A stretch of DNA of 64,000 nucleotides from positions 351,227 through 415,226 of the forward strand of contig NZ_SNVW01000003.1 in assembly GCF_004361695.1 (NCBI RefSeq), in the 5' to 3' direction. The stretch comes from Curtobacterium flaccumfaciens. GTDB taxonomy: Bacteria; Actinomycetota; Actinomycetes; Actinomycetales; Microbacteriaceae. The position numbers were made by a program, and so were the translations under genes. Positions 37,243 to 45,484 of the stretch are shown one piece after another. The notes beneath the pieces are model-generated. The model saw only the letters and a program-made list of their open reading frames with translations, was not told where the DNA came from and ran no database searches. Within the stretch, counting starts at the first letter, position 1, and every line of letters starts with the position of its first letter.

Positions 37243-38361
37243 TCAGCCGGTGGTGCAGAACGACTCCACGTCGACGTGCACGCCGTCGGTGCCGCCCCCG
37301 AGGCGCATCCGCTCGACCGCGGCGTCGGCGTGCAGCGGTCCGACCAGATCGGTGCCCATCGCCCGGTCGATCGGCTCGTAGCCCGCGTCGTGCCAGCCGG
37401 CGAGGACACGCGGCGCGAGGTCTTGCGGGCGGACCGTCGGCAGCACGAGCGACCCCGTCCACCGCCGACCTCCGCCGTCGCACACCTGCTCCGTCACGAT
37501 CACCGGCGGCGCCTCGGCCGCAGCCGGGGTCGACGACGCCAGGTCGTCCAGCGGGCCGGCCCAGCGGACCGTGTCCTCGAGCAGCGCGCGCGTCCCCGTC
37601 TCGATCCCCGAGGCGTCGAGCGTCGTCGCAGCCGCGGGGGTCGGCCCGGGCCACTCGGGCTCGAGCGTCCAGGTCGACGACGGCCGCGGTTCCGACTCCG
37701 ACTGCGGTGGCACGCGAGCGGCGTCCGGCAGGCCGCTCCCGGCGAACAGCGGCCCCACGGCGAGCGCCCCGACGAGCCACACGGCCGCGACGGCGTCCGC
37801 CGGCCACAGGGTCGTGATCGACGGCCGGTCGTCCTCCGCCACCCGGCGGAGACGACGCCAGCGCATCGTGAGCGCCGTCGTCAGGAACCCGGCCGCAGCG
37901 AGCACGACGGGCAGCTCGACGAGCGGGGACACCACCCCGAGGCCGAACCCCCACCACGCCGCCGGGACAGCGGTCGCGACGGCCATCGCCGTGTACGCGG
38001 CGACGAGCAGCAGCGTCTCGCGACGGGGGAGTCGCTCGTGGTACGGCGCCGGTCGCAGCACGCACCACACGGTCGCGACCACGGCGTTCACCGCGACGCC
38101 CACCCGGCCGAGCCCCAGCCCGACGAACTGGAAGAAGTCCCAGCCGTCGAACCCTCCCGGTTCCGGCGCGTCCACCCGGTACCGCACCTGCCCGGCGAGG
38201 TGCAGCAGGACGAGGACCCCGACGACACCGAGCAGGTAGAACACCCACGCCCAGCGCGGCACCCCCGTGCGGCGGATCGCGGCCGCGACGAACAGGACGG
38301 ACGCCGGCAGCAGGACGAGCAGGGCGATGCCCGCCGTGCCGTCGAAGGTCTCCGGTTCCAC
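37243..38361 (-). CDS. Membrane protein with C-terminal extracytoplasmic domain
   Basis: A 372-residue protein with about six helices in residues 8-230 (GIALLVLLPASVLFVAAAI, WVFYLLGVVGVLVLLHLAG, LLVAAYTAMAVATAVPAAWW and others), then a soluble domain of about 140 residues that includes a Cys in TEQVCDGGG and another near the end (ESFCTTG), which could form a disulfide. I do not recognise a family. GTG start at 38361 with TAGCGT 6 nt upstream, indicating a leaderless transcript. Convergent with the 78-residue gene. Confidence 0.65.
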   Translation of the reverse strand: MEPETFDGTAGIALLVLLPASVLFVAAAIRRTGVPRWAWVFYLLGVVGVLVLLHLAGQVRYRVDAPEPGGFDGWDFFQFVGLGLGRVGVAVNAVVATVWCVLRPAPYHERLPRRETLLLVAAYTAMAVATAVPAAWWGFGLGVVSPLVELPVVLAAAGFLTTALTMRWRRLRRVAEDDRPSITTLWPADAVAAVWLVGALAVGPLFAGSGLPDAARVPPQSESEPRPSSTWTLEPEWPGPTPAAATTLDASGIETGTRALLEDTVRWAGPLDDLASSTPAAAEAPPVIVTEQVCDGGGRRWTGSLVLPTVRPQDLAPRVLAGWHDAGYEPIDRAMGTDLVGPLHADAAVERMRLGGGTDGVHVDVESFCTTG

Positions 38362-38435
38362 GCGTCCACGCTAGGGGGCGACCGTTCGGCGGCCGACCCG
38401 GGCACGACGGCTGTGTCCCGCGACCCATCGGCGGA

Positions 38436-38473
38436 CCGGGGGGCACGGGGCGGACCCGCCACGTGCCTCCCGG
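38436..38473. terminator. Hairpin downstream of SDR gene
   Basis: CCGGGGGGCACG (38436-38447) pairs with CGTGCCTCCCGG (38462-38473), one G-T pair, 14-nt loop. A diverged member of the GGAGGCGCGG class that ends the cupin/SDR operon. Confidence 0.65.
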
Positions 38474-38488
38474 GCCGTCAGCGCGGAC

Positions 38489-39154
38489 TCACTCGGGGAG
38501 CGGCTCCGCGTACGTGCGGAAGTCGCCGCGCTCCGTGTGGATCGCCCAGAGGCGGTCCGCGATCGACGCACCGGAGTGCTCCGGCTGCCCGTCGTCGATC
38601 CCGAACGGGATGATGAGCTGGCCGACGTGGACCTGTTCCGGGCGGACGGCGTCGTGGAGGAGCTGCGCGTACGCGCTCTCACCCGCGAAGGCGACCGACG
38701 TGCCGGTGACCCGGGCGCCCGGACGGACGGCGCTGCCACCGTTCACGAACAGGATCGTGCCGTGCCCGAGCGCGCGCATGCCGGGCAGCACCTGGCGCAC
38801 CGCGGTGACCGATCCGTAGACCGAGAACTCGATCGGACCGACCAGGTCGTCCGCCGTCGTCTCGAGCACCGGCCGCATGTACTCCTTCGCGGGCAGGGGG
38901 CTGTACTGCAGCACCTCGATCGGGCCGAGCTGCTCGGTCGCGCGCTCGAGGGCACCCCGGAGGGAGTCCTGGTCGCGGACGTTCGTGGCGAAGCCGGCGG
39001 CCTCGTACCCGTGGTCCTGCAGCGAACGCGCGAGCTCGTCGAGCCGGGACTGGTTGCGGGAGAGGAGGGCGATCGAGAAGCCCTCGCGCCCGAAGCGGTC
39101 GGCGACCGCGAGGCCGAGGCCCTTGCCGGCCCCGACGATGGCGATGGTGGTCAT
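38489..39154 (-). CDS. SDR-like NAD(P)-binding oxidoreductase lacking YxxxK
   Basis: A 221-residue Rossmann protein with the cofactor loop IVGAGKGLGLAVADRFG and the SDR topology (LLSRNQSRLDELA, FATNVRDQDSL, ILFVNGGSAV). The catalytic YxxxK expected after the Ser strand is absent: the segment reads VAFAGESAYAQLLHDAV. It may bind NAD(P) without classical SDR chemistry. The start overlaps the cupin stop as ATGA (39151-39154), so it is the second gene of that operon. Confidence 0.82.
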   Translation of the reverse strand: MTTIAIVGAGKGLGLAVADRFGREGFSIALLSRNQSRLDELARSLQDHGYEAAGFATNVRDQDSLRGALERATEQLGPIEVLQYSPLPAKEYMRPVLETTADDLVGPIEFSVYGSVTAVRQVLPGMRALGHGTILFVNGGSAVRPGARVTGTSVAFAGESAYAQLLHDAVRPEQVHVGQLIIPFGIDDGQPEHSGASIADRLWAIHTERGDFRTYAEPLPE

Positions 39155-39549
39155 GCGGTGTACTCCTCGTCGCTCACGTGCTCGAGCCAGGTGGTGGTCG
39201 TGGCCGGGTCGTCGGCCGAGTCGAGCATCGCGAGGTGCTCCATGTAGTCCGTGGGCGTCGCGCCGTGCCAGTGCTCCTCGCCGGCCGGCGTGTACACGGT
39301 CTGCCCAGCCTGCACCTCGATCACGCCGCCGTCCCGGGTACCCATGCGCGCGACGCCCTCGGTCACGTGCAGTGTCTGCCCCTTGGCGTGCGAGTGCCAG
39401 GCGGTGCGGGCGCCGGGCAGGAAGCGGACCTTCGCGACCGTCATCGTCTGCCCGGGCTCCTGCGGGGAGGCGATGGCGTCGAGGTAGACGTCGCCGGTGA
39501 ACTGCTCGGGCGGGTTCTTCACGGTGGGGCGCTTCGGCTGGATCTCCAT
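39151..39549 (-). CDS. Cupin domain protein
   Basis: A 132-residue single-domain cupin. Metal-binding motif 1 is visible as AWHSHAKGQTLHVTEGVARMG (His-x-His and His), and motif 2 as VYTPAGEEHWHGATP. It resembles the carboxymuconolactone-decarboxylase-associated and quercetinase-like small cupins found beside SDR and XRE genes. Leaderless promoter with TACCGT 7 nt before the ATG and CCTCCCTC in the -35 region. Coupled to the SDR gene downstream. Confidence 0.88.
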   Translation of the reverse strand: MEIQPKRPTVKNPPEQFTGDVYLDAIASPQEPGQTMTVAKVRFLPGARTAWHSHAKGQTLHVTEGVARMGTRDGGVIEVQAGQTVYTPAGEEHWHGATPTDYMEHLAMLDSADDPATTTTWLEHVSDEEYTA

Positions 39550-39556
39550 GCCACCG

Positions 39557-39587
39557 ACGGTAGGACGATGCGCGCGCCCGAGGGAGG
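39557..39587 (-). promoter_or_regulatory. Leaderless promoter with CCTCCCTC box (cupin/SDR)
   Basis: On the minus strand, CCTCCCTC (39587-39580), a 17-nt spacer, -10 TACCGT (39562-39557), then 7 nt to the ATG. Confidence 0.6.
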
Positions 39588-39675
39588 GGACGACGGAACC
39601 CCTCAGCAGCAGTGCGGATCCAGGCCTTTCCCGAGTCCGGCGTGTGCAATCGACGCAACGACCGGGAGGAACACC

Positions 39676-40791
39676 GTGGACACCACCCCGCACCGCGCTC
39701 GCAGCCGCATCCTGACCGGAGCGGGCCTGGCCGCCGTCGCCGCGCTCGTCCTCGCCGGCTGCTCGGACGACCCGGCCCGGACGCTCGAGGGCACCGCGAC
39801 GCCGCCGGCGGGACAGCTCCGCCCCGGCGGTGAGACGACGGACGTCGCGACCGGCCTCGACGCACCGTGGTCGGTGGTCCGCACCGGCGACGGCGGGGAG
39901 GCCCTCGTGAGCGAACGCGACTCGGCTCAGGTGCTCGAACTCGACGGTTCCGGGAAGACGCGCACGGTGGGCACCGTCGACGGGGTCAGCCACGGCGGCG
40001 AGGGCGGCCTGCTCGGCCTCGCGCTGCACGACGGCGACCTGTTCGTGTACTCGACCGCCGAGGACGGCAACCGGATCCAGCGGTACGACCTCACCGGCAC
40101 CACCGGCTCGTACGGACTCGGCGACGCCACGACCGTCATCGACGGACTGCCGGCGAACAGCTTCCACAACGGCGGGCGCATCGCGTTCGGCCCCGACGGC
40201 ATGCTCTACGCGAGCGTCGGCGACGCCGGCACGGGATCCGACGCGCAGGACCGCGACTCCCTGGCGGGCAAGATCCTCCGGCTCACCCCCGACGGTGCCG
40301 TCCCCGACGGCAACCCGTTCCCCGACTCCCCGGTGTGGAGCCTCGGGCACCGGAACGTGCAGGGCATGGCGTGGACGGCCGACGGCACGATGTTCGCCTC
40401 GGAGTTCGGGCAGGACACCTGGGACGAGCTCAACGTCGTCGAGCCGGGGAAGGACTACGGCTGGCCCGAGGTCGAGGGCACCGGCGGCACCGACCAGGGG
40501 TTCGTCGACCCCGTGCAGCAGTGGTCCACCGACGAGGCCTCGCCGAGCGGCCTCACCGTCATCGACGACACCGTGTTCATCGCCAACCTCCGCGGCGAGG
40601 TCGTCCGAGGCGTCCCGGCAGACGACCCGTCGACGTCGACCGAGTACTTCGCGGGAGACTTCGGGCGCATCCGCACCGTGCTCGAGGGACCGGACGGGGC
40701 GCTCTGGTTCGTCACGAACAACACCGACGGCCGCGGCGACCCCACCGCGGGCGACGACCGGATCGTGTCGGTCCCGCTCGCCAGCAGCTGA
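39676..40791 (+). CDS. PQQ-type sugar dehydrogenase (GSDH/sorbosone dehydrogenase family), lipoprotein
   Basis: A 371-residue lipoprotein (signal ILTGAGLAAVAALVL, lipobox LAGC) with a six-bladed beta-propeller of the glucose/sorbosone dehydrogenase family. Motifs are GLDAPWSVVRT, GGEGGLLGLALH, FHNGGRIAFGPDGMLYASVG, SLAGKILRLTPDG, GHRNVQGMAW and EFGQDTWDELNVVEPG. It probably oxidises sugars at the membrane surface if PQQ is available. No PQQ synthesis genes are in the window. The GTG at 39676 has GGGAGGA 5 nt upstream. Confidence 0.9.
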   Translation: MDTTPHRARSRILTGAGLAAVAALVLAGCSDDPARTLEGTATPPAGQLRPGGETTDVATGLDAPWSVVRTGDGGEALVSERDSAQVLELDGSGKTRTVGTVDGVSHGGEGGLLGLALHDGDLFVYSTAEDGNRIQRYDLTGTTGSYGLGDATTVIDGLPANSFHNGGRIAFGPDGMLYASVGDAGTGSDAQDRDSLAGKILRLTPDGAVPDGNPFPDSPVWSLGHRNVQGMAWTADGTMFASEFGQDTWDELNVVEPGKDYGWPEVEGTGGTDQGFVDPVQQWSTDEASPSGLTVIDDTVFIANLRGEVVRGVPADDPSTSTEYFAGDFGRIRTVLEGPDGALWFVTNNTDGRGDPTAGDDRIVSVPLASS

Positions 40792-40792
40792 T

Positions 40793-40871
40793 CGGGGTCC
40801 GGTGCTGAGCGGGGACCCGCGCTGACCGGGGCTCTGTGCGGAACGGGGTCCGGTGTGGAACGGGGTTCCGG
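40793..40871. repeat. Imperfect short direct repeats after sugar dehydrogenase gene
   Basis: Degenerate copies of words such as CGGGGTCCGGTG and GTGCGGAACGGGG are repeated over about 80 bp between the dehydrogenase stop and the XRE promoter. It looks like a decayed minisatellite. No clear hairpin. Confidence 0.4.
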
Positions 40872-40876
40872 CAGCA

Positions 40877-40908
40877 CCTCGCTCGCACGCACCCGGCCGA
40901 AGTACCGT
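40877..40908 (+). promoter_or_regulatory. Leaderless promoter with CCTCGCTC box (XRE copy 2)
   Basis: CCTCGCTC (40877-40884, one mismatch to the shared box), an 18-nt spacer, -10 TACCGT (40903-40908), then 6 nt to the ATG. The flank CAGCACCTC is the same as at 45485. Confidence 0.5.
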
Positions 40909-40914
40909 GACCGC

Positions 40915-41793
40915 ATGGACCACCGCGACGAAGCGCGCGACTTCCTCTCCGGTCGTCGCGCACGCATCACCCCCGAGCAGGCCGGCGTCGAGACCTTCGG
41001 CACCCGCCGCCGCGTGACCGGACTCCGGCGCGAGGAGGTCGCCCGGCTCGCCGGCGTGAGCATCGACTACTACACGCGGCTCGAGCGGGGGAACCTGCAG
41101 GGTGTCTCGGACAGCGTGCTCGACGCCATCGCCGGTGCGCTGCAGCTCGACTCCGCCGAGCACGAGCACCTGCGCGACCTCGCCCGGCACCAGAACGCGA
41201 CCCCGCGACGAGCCGCCCGGGTCATCCCGGTGGCGGCGGTCCGGCCCGAGCTGCAGTACCTGCTCGACGTCGTCACCGACGCTCCGGCGATGATCGTCAA
41301 CAACCGGCAGGACATCGTCGCGGCCAACGCGCTCGGCTACGCGATGCACTCCGACCTCGTCGACGCGCCGGCCCGTCCGCTCAACTTCGCGCGGTTCATC
41401 TTCCTCGACCCGCAGGCGCGGAACTTCTACCGCGACTGGCAGCGGGCGGCGCACACGAACGTCGCGATCCTCCGGCGCGAGGCGGGTCGGACCCCGAACG
41501 ACCGCGAGCTGGCGGCGCTCATCGGCGAACTGTCGATGCGGAGCGACGACTTCCGGGAGCTCTGGGCGTCCCACGACGTGCGGCGGCACTACGCGGGCGT
41601 GAAGTCCTTCCACCACGCGGTGGTCGGCGACCTCGAACTGCACTTCCAGACGCTCGAGCTCGCGGAGGACCCCGGCCTGTCGCTGACGATCTACCCGGCG
41701 ACGCCCGGCTCCCCGACCGCCGACGCCCTGCGGGTGCTGGCGTCGTGGGCGGCGACGGAGCGGATCGCAGAGCGGGCGCGCGCACTCGCCTGA
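40915..41793 (+). CDS. XRE family regulator with MmyB-like ligand domain (copy 2)
   Basis: A 292-residue paralogue of the regulators at 21564 and 42844. The helix-turn-helix is GLRREEVARLAGVSIDYYTR, and the MmyB-like domain starts at PAMIVNNRQDIVAANALGYA. Its promoter carries a near-match to the CCTCCCTC box found ahead of four redox genes, including the divergent-side cupin/SDR operon and genes at 26012, 45485 and 47182. It is therefore the best candidate in the window for the box-binding protein. Confidence 0.92.
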   Translation: MDHRDEARDFLSGRRARITPEQAGVETFGTRRRVTGLRREEVARLAGVSIDYYTRLERGNLQGVSDSVLDAIAGALQLDSAEHEHLRDLARHQNATPRRAARVIPVAAVRPELQYLLDVVTDAPAMIVNNRQDIVAANALGYAMHSDLVDAPARPLNFARFIFLDPQARNFYRDWQRAAHTNVAILRREAGRTPNDRELAALIGELSMRSDDFRELWASHDVRRHYAGVKSFHHAVVGDLELHFQTLELAEDPGLSLTIYPATPGSPTADALRVLASWAATERIAERARALA

Positions 41794-41815
41794 GGCGGTG
41801 GTCGTGACCCCACGA

Positions 41816-41859
41816 CAGACGGGAGGCGCGGTGCCAGCTGGCACCGCGCCTCCCGTCTG
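41816..41859. terminator. Perfect palindromic terminator (GGAGGCGCGG type)
   Basis: 22-bp arms centred at 41837/41838, same core as 14366 and 31083, lying between the convergent XRE copy 2 and AKR genes. Confidence 0.8.
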
Positions 41860-41872
41860 CCCTGTGGTCGAG

Positions 41873-42757
41873 TCAGGCCTCCGGGATCACCCGCTCGAAG
41901 CGGCTCGTGTCCGCCCCGTCCGGGTCCGGACCGTTCCGGCGACCGGTGTCGAGGGCGTCCAGCCGCGCGAGCTCGTCGTCGGACAGCACGAAGTCGAAGA
42001 CGTCGACGTTCTCGCGGATCCGCGCCGGGTTCGTCGACTTCGGGATCGCGTTCCGGCCCTGCTGCACGTGCCAGCGGAGCATCACCTGCGCCGGCGTCTT
42101 GCCGTGCGCCTCGGCGATCTGCCGGATCGTCGGGTCGTCCATCACGCTGACCCGTTCGTCGCCCCACCCCGGGTAGAACGTGATGCCGCCGATGGGCGAC
42201 CACGCCTGGTCGAGGATCCCGTGCTCGGCATCGGCGCGCTGGACGTCCGGCTGGGTGAAGTACGGGTGCAGCTCGATCTGGTTGAGCGTCGGGACGACGT
42301 CGGTCTGCTCGAGCAGCGAGCGGAGGTGGTGCGGCATGAAGTTGCTCACGCCGATCGCCCGGACCCGGCCGTCCGCGTACAGCGTCTCGAGGGCCTTGTA
42401 CGCCTGTACCGTCCGGTCGAAGCGGTCCGGAGCGGGCTGGTGCAGGATCAGGACGTCGATCGTGTCGAACCCGAGCTTGCCGGTGGCCTTCTCGAACGCG
42501 TGCAGCGTCTCGTCGTACCCGTAGTCCGAGACCCAGATCTTCGTCTCGACCACGATCTCGTCGCGGTCGACGCCGGAGGCGCGGATCCCCTCGCCGACCT
42601 CGCGCTCGTTGCCGTACGCGGCGGCGGTGTCGATGTGGCGGTACCCCGTCTCGAGCGCCGTGCGCACGGCGGCGACGGTCTCCTCGGGTGCGCTCTGGAA
42701 GACGCCGAACCCGATCGCGGGGATCTGCAGTCCGTTGTTGAGGGTGAGTGTGTCCAT
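41873..42757 (-). CDS. Aldo/keto reductase (2,5-diketogluconate reductase-like)
   Basis: A 294-residue aldo/keto reductase of the AKR5 type. The tetrad is in YRHIDTAAAYGNEREVG (Asp, Tyr), VVETKIWVSDYG (Lys) and VLILHQPAPD (His), with NQIELHPYF and cofactor loop AIPKSTNPARIRENVDVF. It reduces aldehydes or keto sugars with NADPH. Divergent from XRE copy 3, which probably controls it. TAGCGT lies 7 nt before the ATG (leaderless). The CCTCCCTC box is absent here. Confidence 0.94.
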   Translation of the reverse strand: MDTLTLNNGLQIPAIGFGVFQSAPEETVAAVRTALETGYRHIDTAAAYGNEREVGEGIRASGVDRDEIVVETKIWVSDYGYDETLHAFEKATGKLGFDTIDVLILHQPAPDRFDRTVQAYKALETLYADGRVRAIGVSNFMPHHLRSLLEQTDVVPTLNQIELHPYFTQPDVQRADAEHGILDQAWSPIGGITFYPGWGDERVSVMDDPTIRQIAEAHGKTPAQVMLRWHVQQGRNAIPKSTNPARIRENVDVFDFVLSDDELARLDALDTGRRNGPDPDGADTSRFERVIPEA

Positions 42758-42843
42758 GCCGACGACGCTACGACCGACGGATCTGCGCTGACGGGTACCA
42801 ACAACCCCTGCTCCACGGAGCCGGGGGCACCTACCGTGGAGGC

Positions 42844-43770
42844 ATGGACACGACCGAAGAAGTGCGGGACTTCCTCCGCACCCGCCGCGAGCGCCTCACG
42901 CCGCAGCAGGTCGGGCTGCCCGACTTCGGCGGCGCCCGACGCGTGAAGGGCCTGCGCCGCGAGGAGCTCGCCCTCATCGCCGGCATGAGCGTCGACTACT
43001 ACATCCGGCTCGAGCGCGGGAACCTCACCGGTGTCTCGGAGAGCGTCCTCGAGTCGCTCTCTCGGGCCCTCCGGCTCGACGACGCCGAGCACGCACACCT
43101 GTTCGACCTCGCCCGGACGCAGAACGCCTCGGCCACCACCCGGCGCCGGCCGACGACGTCGAAGGTCCGGCCGAACGTGCAGCGCGTGCTCGACTCGATG
43201 ACCGCGCCCGCGTGGGTGCGAAACGGTCGATCCGACTTCCTCGCCGGCAACGCCCTCGCACGCGCGCTGTACTCGCCGTTGTTCCTCGAGCCGTCCGGCA
43301 CACCGAACTCGGCGCGGTTCGCCTTCCTCGACCCCCGTGGCCGGGAGTTCTGGCTCGACTGGGACGTCGTCGCGAGCGACATGGTGGCCGTGCTGCGCGC
43401 CGAGGCCGCGCGCACGCCGTACGACAAGGGCCTCACCGACCTCATCGGCGAGCTGTCGACCCGGAGCGAGGAGTTCCGGCAGCGCTGGGCGGCGCACGAC
43501 GTGACGCGGCACCGGACCGGTCAGAAGCGGGTGCACCACCCCGACGTCGGGGACCTCGACCTGACGTACGAGGCGATGGAGCTCGTGACGGACGCCGGGC
43601 TGACACTCGTCGTCTACAGCGCCGAACCGGGGTCGCCGTCGGAGGAACGGCTCCAGCTCCTGGCGAACCTGGTGGCGACCGAGTCGGCACGGGTGGCCGC
43701 CGCGCTCTCCGCCGCCTCATCCGCATCCACATCCGCATCCGCATCCGCATCCGCATCGGAGGACGCATGA
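42844..43770 (+). CDS. XRE family regulator with MmyB-like ligand domain (copy 3)
   Basis: A 308-residue paralogue of 21564 and 40915, with helix-turn-helix GLRREELALIAGMSVDYYIR and ligand domain from PAWVRNGRSDFLAGNALARAL. The C-terminus ends in a Ser/Ala tail encoded by a GCATCC hexamer repeat (43718-43759). TACCGT lies 6 nt before the ATG, indicating a leaderless transcript. It heads an operon with a 68-residue protein and an MFS pump, joined by ATGA overlaps, and is divergent from the AKR at 42757. It probably regulates both. Confidence 0.92.
   Translation: MDTTEEVRDFLRTRRERLTPQQVGLPDFGGARRVKGLRREELALIAGMSVDYYIRLERGNLTGVSESVLESLSRALRLDDAEHAHLFDLARTQNASATTRRRPTTSKVRPNVQRVLDSMTAPAWVRNGRSDFLAGNALARALYSPLFLEPSGTPNSARFAFLDPRGREFWLDWDVVASDMVAVLRAEAARTPYDKGLTDLIGELSTRSEEFRQRWAAHDVTRHRTGQKRVHHPDVGDLDLTYEAMELVTDAGLTLVVYSAEPGSPSEERLQLLANLVATESARVAAALSAASSASTSASASASASEDA
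43718..43759 (+). repeat. GCATCC hexamer repeat inside XRE copy 3
   Basis: About seven tandem GCATCC-like hexamers (one copy reads ACATCC) encode the Ser/Ala tail of the regulator. Copy-number change would stay in frame. Confidence 0.8.
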
Positions 43771-43973
43771 ACGAGACGGACTCGATCCGGACGACCACGC
43801 CGTCCGCGCCGTCGTCGTTCACCGCCCGCCTGCGCTTCCGGTTCGCAGCGGAGCAGGAGATCCACGAGCTGACCCGTGACCGCGAGCGTGAAGCGCGGAT
43901 CCTCGACGAAGCGGCCGTCCGCCTCGCACCCGGCCCGTGGCAGATCGCACAGCTGTTCCGGCGGCGACGATGA
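43767..43973 (+). CDS. Small charged protein between regulator and MFS pump
   Basis: A 68-residue soluble, Arg/Glu-rich protein that I do not recognise. A long amphipathic helix is likely (RFRFAAEQEIHELTRDRERE), and the tail is very basic (QIAQLFRRRR). It overlaps the XRE stop as ATGA (43767-43770), and its own stop overlaps the MFS start as ATGA (43970-43973), which argues strongly for translation. Function unknown. It may act with the regulator or the pump. Confidence 0.6.
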   Translation: MNETDSIRTTTPSAPSSFTARLRFRFAAEQEIHELTRDREREARILDEAAVRLAPGPWQIAQLFRRRR

Positions 43974-45163
43974 CGTCCGGCGCGGGGATGACCCGCGGGC
44001 GCACCCTCCTCTTCGCCGTCGCGGGTGGCGCCGCCGTCGGCAACCTGTACTGGTCGCAGCCACTGCTGGACGACATCGCCCGGTCGCTCGACACGTCCAC
44101 CGCCGTCGCCGGGCTCCTCGTCACCCTCACCCAGGTCGGCTACGCGCTCGGCATCCTGCTCGTGGTGCCGCTCGGCGACGTCCTCGACCGGCGCCGGCTG
44201 GTCCCCGTCGTGCTCGTCGCGTCGGCGGTGGCGCTGCTCGGAGCCGCCGTGGCCCCGAGCTTCACCACACTCTTGGTCGCCCTCGCGCTGGTCGGGCTGA
44301 CGACCGTCGCCGGGCAGCTGCTCATCCCCCTCGCCGGCGACCTGGCCGACCCGGCGGAACGCGGCCGCGTGGTCGGCACGATCGCCTCGGGCGTCCTCAC
44401 CGGCATCCTGGTCTCCCGCACGGTGAGCGGCATCGTCGCGGACGCGTTCGGCTGGCGCGCGATCTACGTGCTCGCCGCGGTCGCCGCCCTGGTGTTCGCG
44501 GTCCTGCTGCGGCGCGCGATCCCCGAGCTCGAACGCCGTGACCGGGTGCCCTACCCGGCGTTGATCGTGTCCGTGTTCCGTGCCGTCGGGGCGCACCGCT
44601 CCGTGCAGGTCACCCTCGTCATCAGCGCCACCGTCTTCGCGGTGTTCACGATGTTCTGGACGGCGCTGACGTTCCTGCTCAGCGCGGCACCGTTCGGCTA
44701 CTCCACGACGGCGATCGGGCTCGTCGGTCTGGCGGGGCTCGCCGGTGCCGTCGCCGCACAGCGCGTCGGACGCCTGCACGACCAGGGCCTCTCCGTGCCG
44801 GTCAGCGGCGCCGCACTCGTGCTCGTGCTGGTGTCCCTCGTGATCGCGGGCCTCGGAGCACGCTCGATCGTGGTCGTCCTGGTCGCGGTGGTCCTGCTCG
44901 ACGTCGGCGTGCAGGCCGCGAACGTGCTCAACCAGACCCGGCTGTTCGCCATCGACCCCGCCGCGCGCAGCCGCCTCAACACGGCGTTCGTCACCGGCAA
45001 CTTCATCGGGGGTGCGATCGGTTCGGCCGTCGCGTCGGTCCTGTGGAACGCCGGTGGGTGGACCGCCGTCACCGTGGGCGGGGCGGTGCTGATGGGGTTC
45101 GCAGTGACGGTCTGGGCCGTGCACCGACGCCGGGGGCTCATGGTCGGATCGACCGAGCGCTGA
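43970..45163 (+). CDS. MFS transporter, drug-efflux type
   Basis: A 397-residue major facilitator with 12 predicted helices. It opens LLFAVAGGAAVGNLYWSQPLLDDIA, which is characteristic of a DHA1-like subgroup, and has the loop motif PLGDVLDRRRLVPVV after helix 2 and a ProGly-poor helix 5 region. It probably exports a toxic small molecule by proton antiport. Third gene of the XRE copy 3 operon. The convergent small membrane gene stops at the very next base. Confidence 0.92.
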   Translation: MTSGAGMTRGRTLLFAVAGGAAVGNLYWSQPLLDDIARSLDTSTAVAGLLVTLTQVGYALGILLVVPLGDVLDRRRLVPVVLVASAVALLGAAVAPSFTTLLVALALVGLTTVAGQLLIPLAGDLADPAERGRVVGTIASGVLTGILVSRTVSGIVADAFGWRAIYVLAAVAALVFAVLLRRAIPELERRDRVPYPALIVSVFRAVGAHRSVQVTLVISATVFAVFTMFWTALTFLLSAAPFGYSTTAIGLVGLAGLAGAVAAQRVGRLHDQGLSVPVSGAALVLVLVSLVIAGLGARSIVVVLVAVVLLDVGVQAANVLNQTRLFAIDPAARSRLNTAFVTGNFIGGAIGSAVASVLWNAGGWTAVTVGGAVLMGFAVTVWAVHRRRGLMVGSTER

Positions 45164-45358
45164 TCACCGGCCACGAACCCGGCGTCGGCGGATCGCGGTG
45201 CCGGTGGTGACGATCGCGGCGAACAGTGCGACGGCAGCCACCAGGTGGGAGATCCAGGACCCTCCGGTCGCGGGTTGGGTCACGACGACCGCGCCGAGGA
45301 CCACCAGGGCCACACTGACGACGCAGGCGAACGGAATGCCGGTGACGAGGTTGCGCAC
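45164..45358 (-). CDS. Small two-helix membrane protein
   Basis: A 64-residue protein with two hydrophobic segments (TGIPFACVVSVALVVLGAVVV and WISHLVAAVALFAAIVTTG) and a basic end RRRRVRGR. GTG start at 45358 with GGAGG 4 nt upstream, a short but usable spacing. No family recognised. Immediately convergent with the MFS gene. Confidence 0.55.
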   Translation of the reverse strand: MRNLVTGIPFACVVSVALVVLGAVVVTQPATGGSWISHLVAAVALFAAIVTTGTAIRRRRVRGR

Positions 45359-45446
45359 GATACCTCCGGTGTTGTCTGGTATTTCAGCGTACTGACCACG
45401 CCGGCTGTGTGCCAGCGGTGGGCCGTGGAGAGGGGTGAGGACAGCA

Positions 45447-45477
45447 CCTCCCTCGACGCCCCTGACGGTCGTAGCGT
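45447..45477 (+). promoter_or_regulatory. Leaderless promoter with CCTCCCTC box (CMD protein)
   Basis: CCTCCCTC (45447-45454), a 17-nt spacer, -10 TAGCGT (45472-45477), then 7 nt to the ATG. Confidence 0.6.
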
Positions 45478-45484
45478 CGGGGGC

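Noticed and set aside
40793..40871. Terminator after the sugar dehydrogenase
   Set aside because: The sequence is a set of degenerate direct repeats and I could not form a stable, well-paired hairpin by eye.
39550..41844. Minus-strand frame running into the cupin gene
   Set aside because: It is antisense to the sugar dehydrogenase and XRE genes and lacks family features. The cupin start at 39549 has its own promoter.
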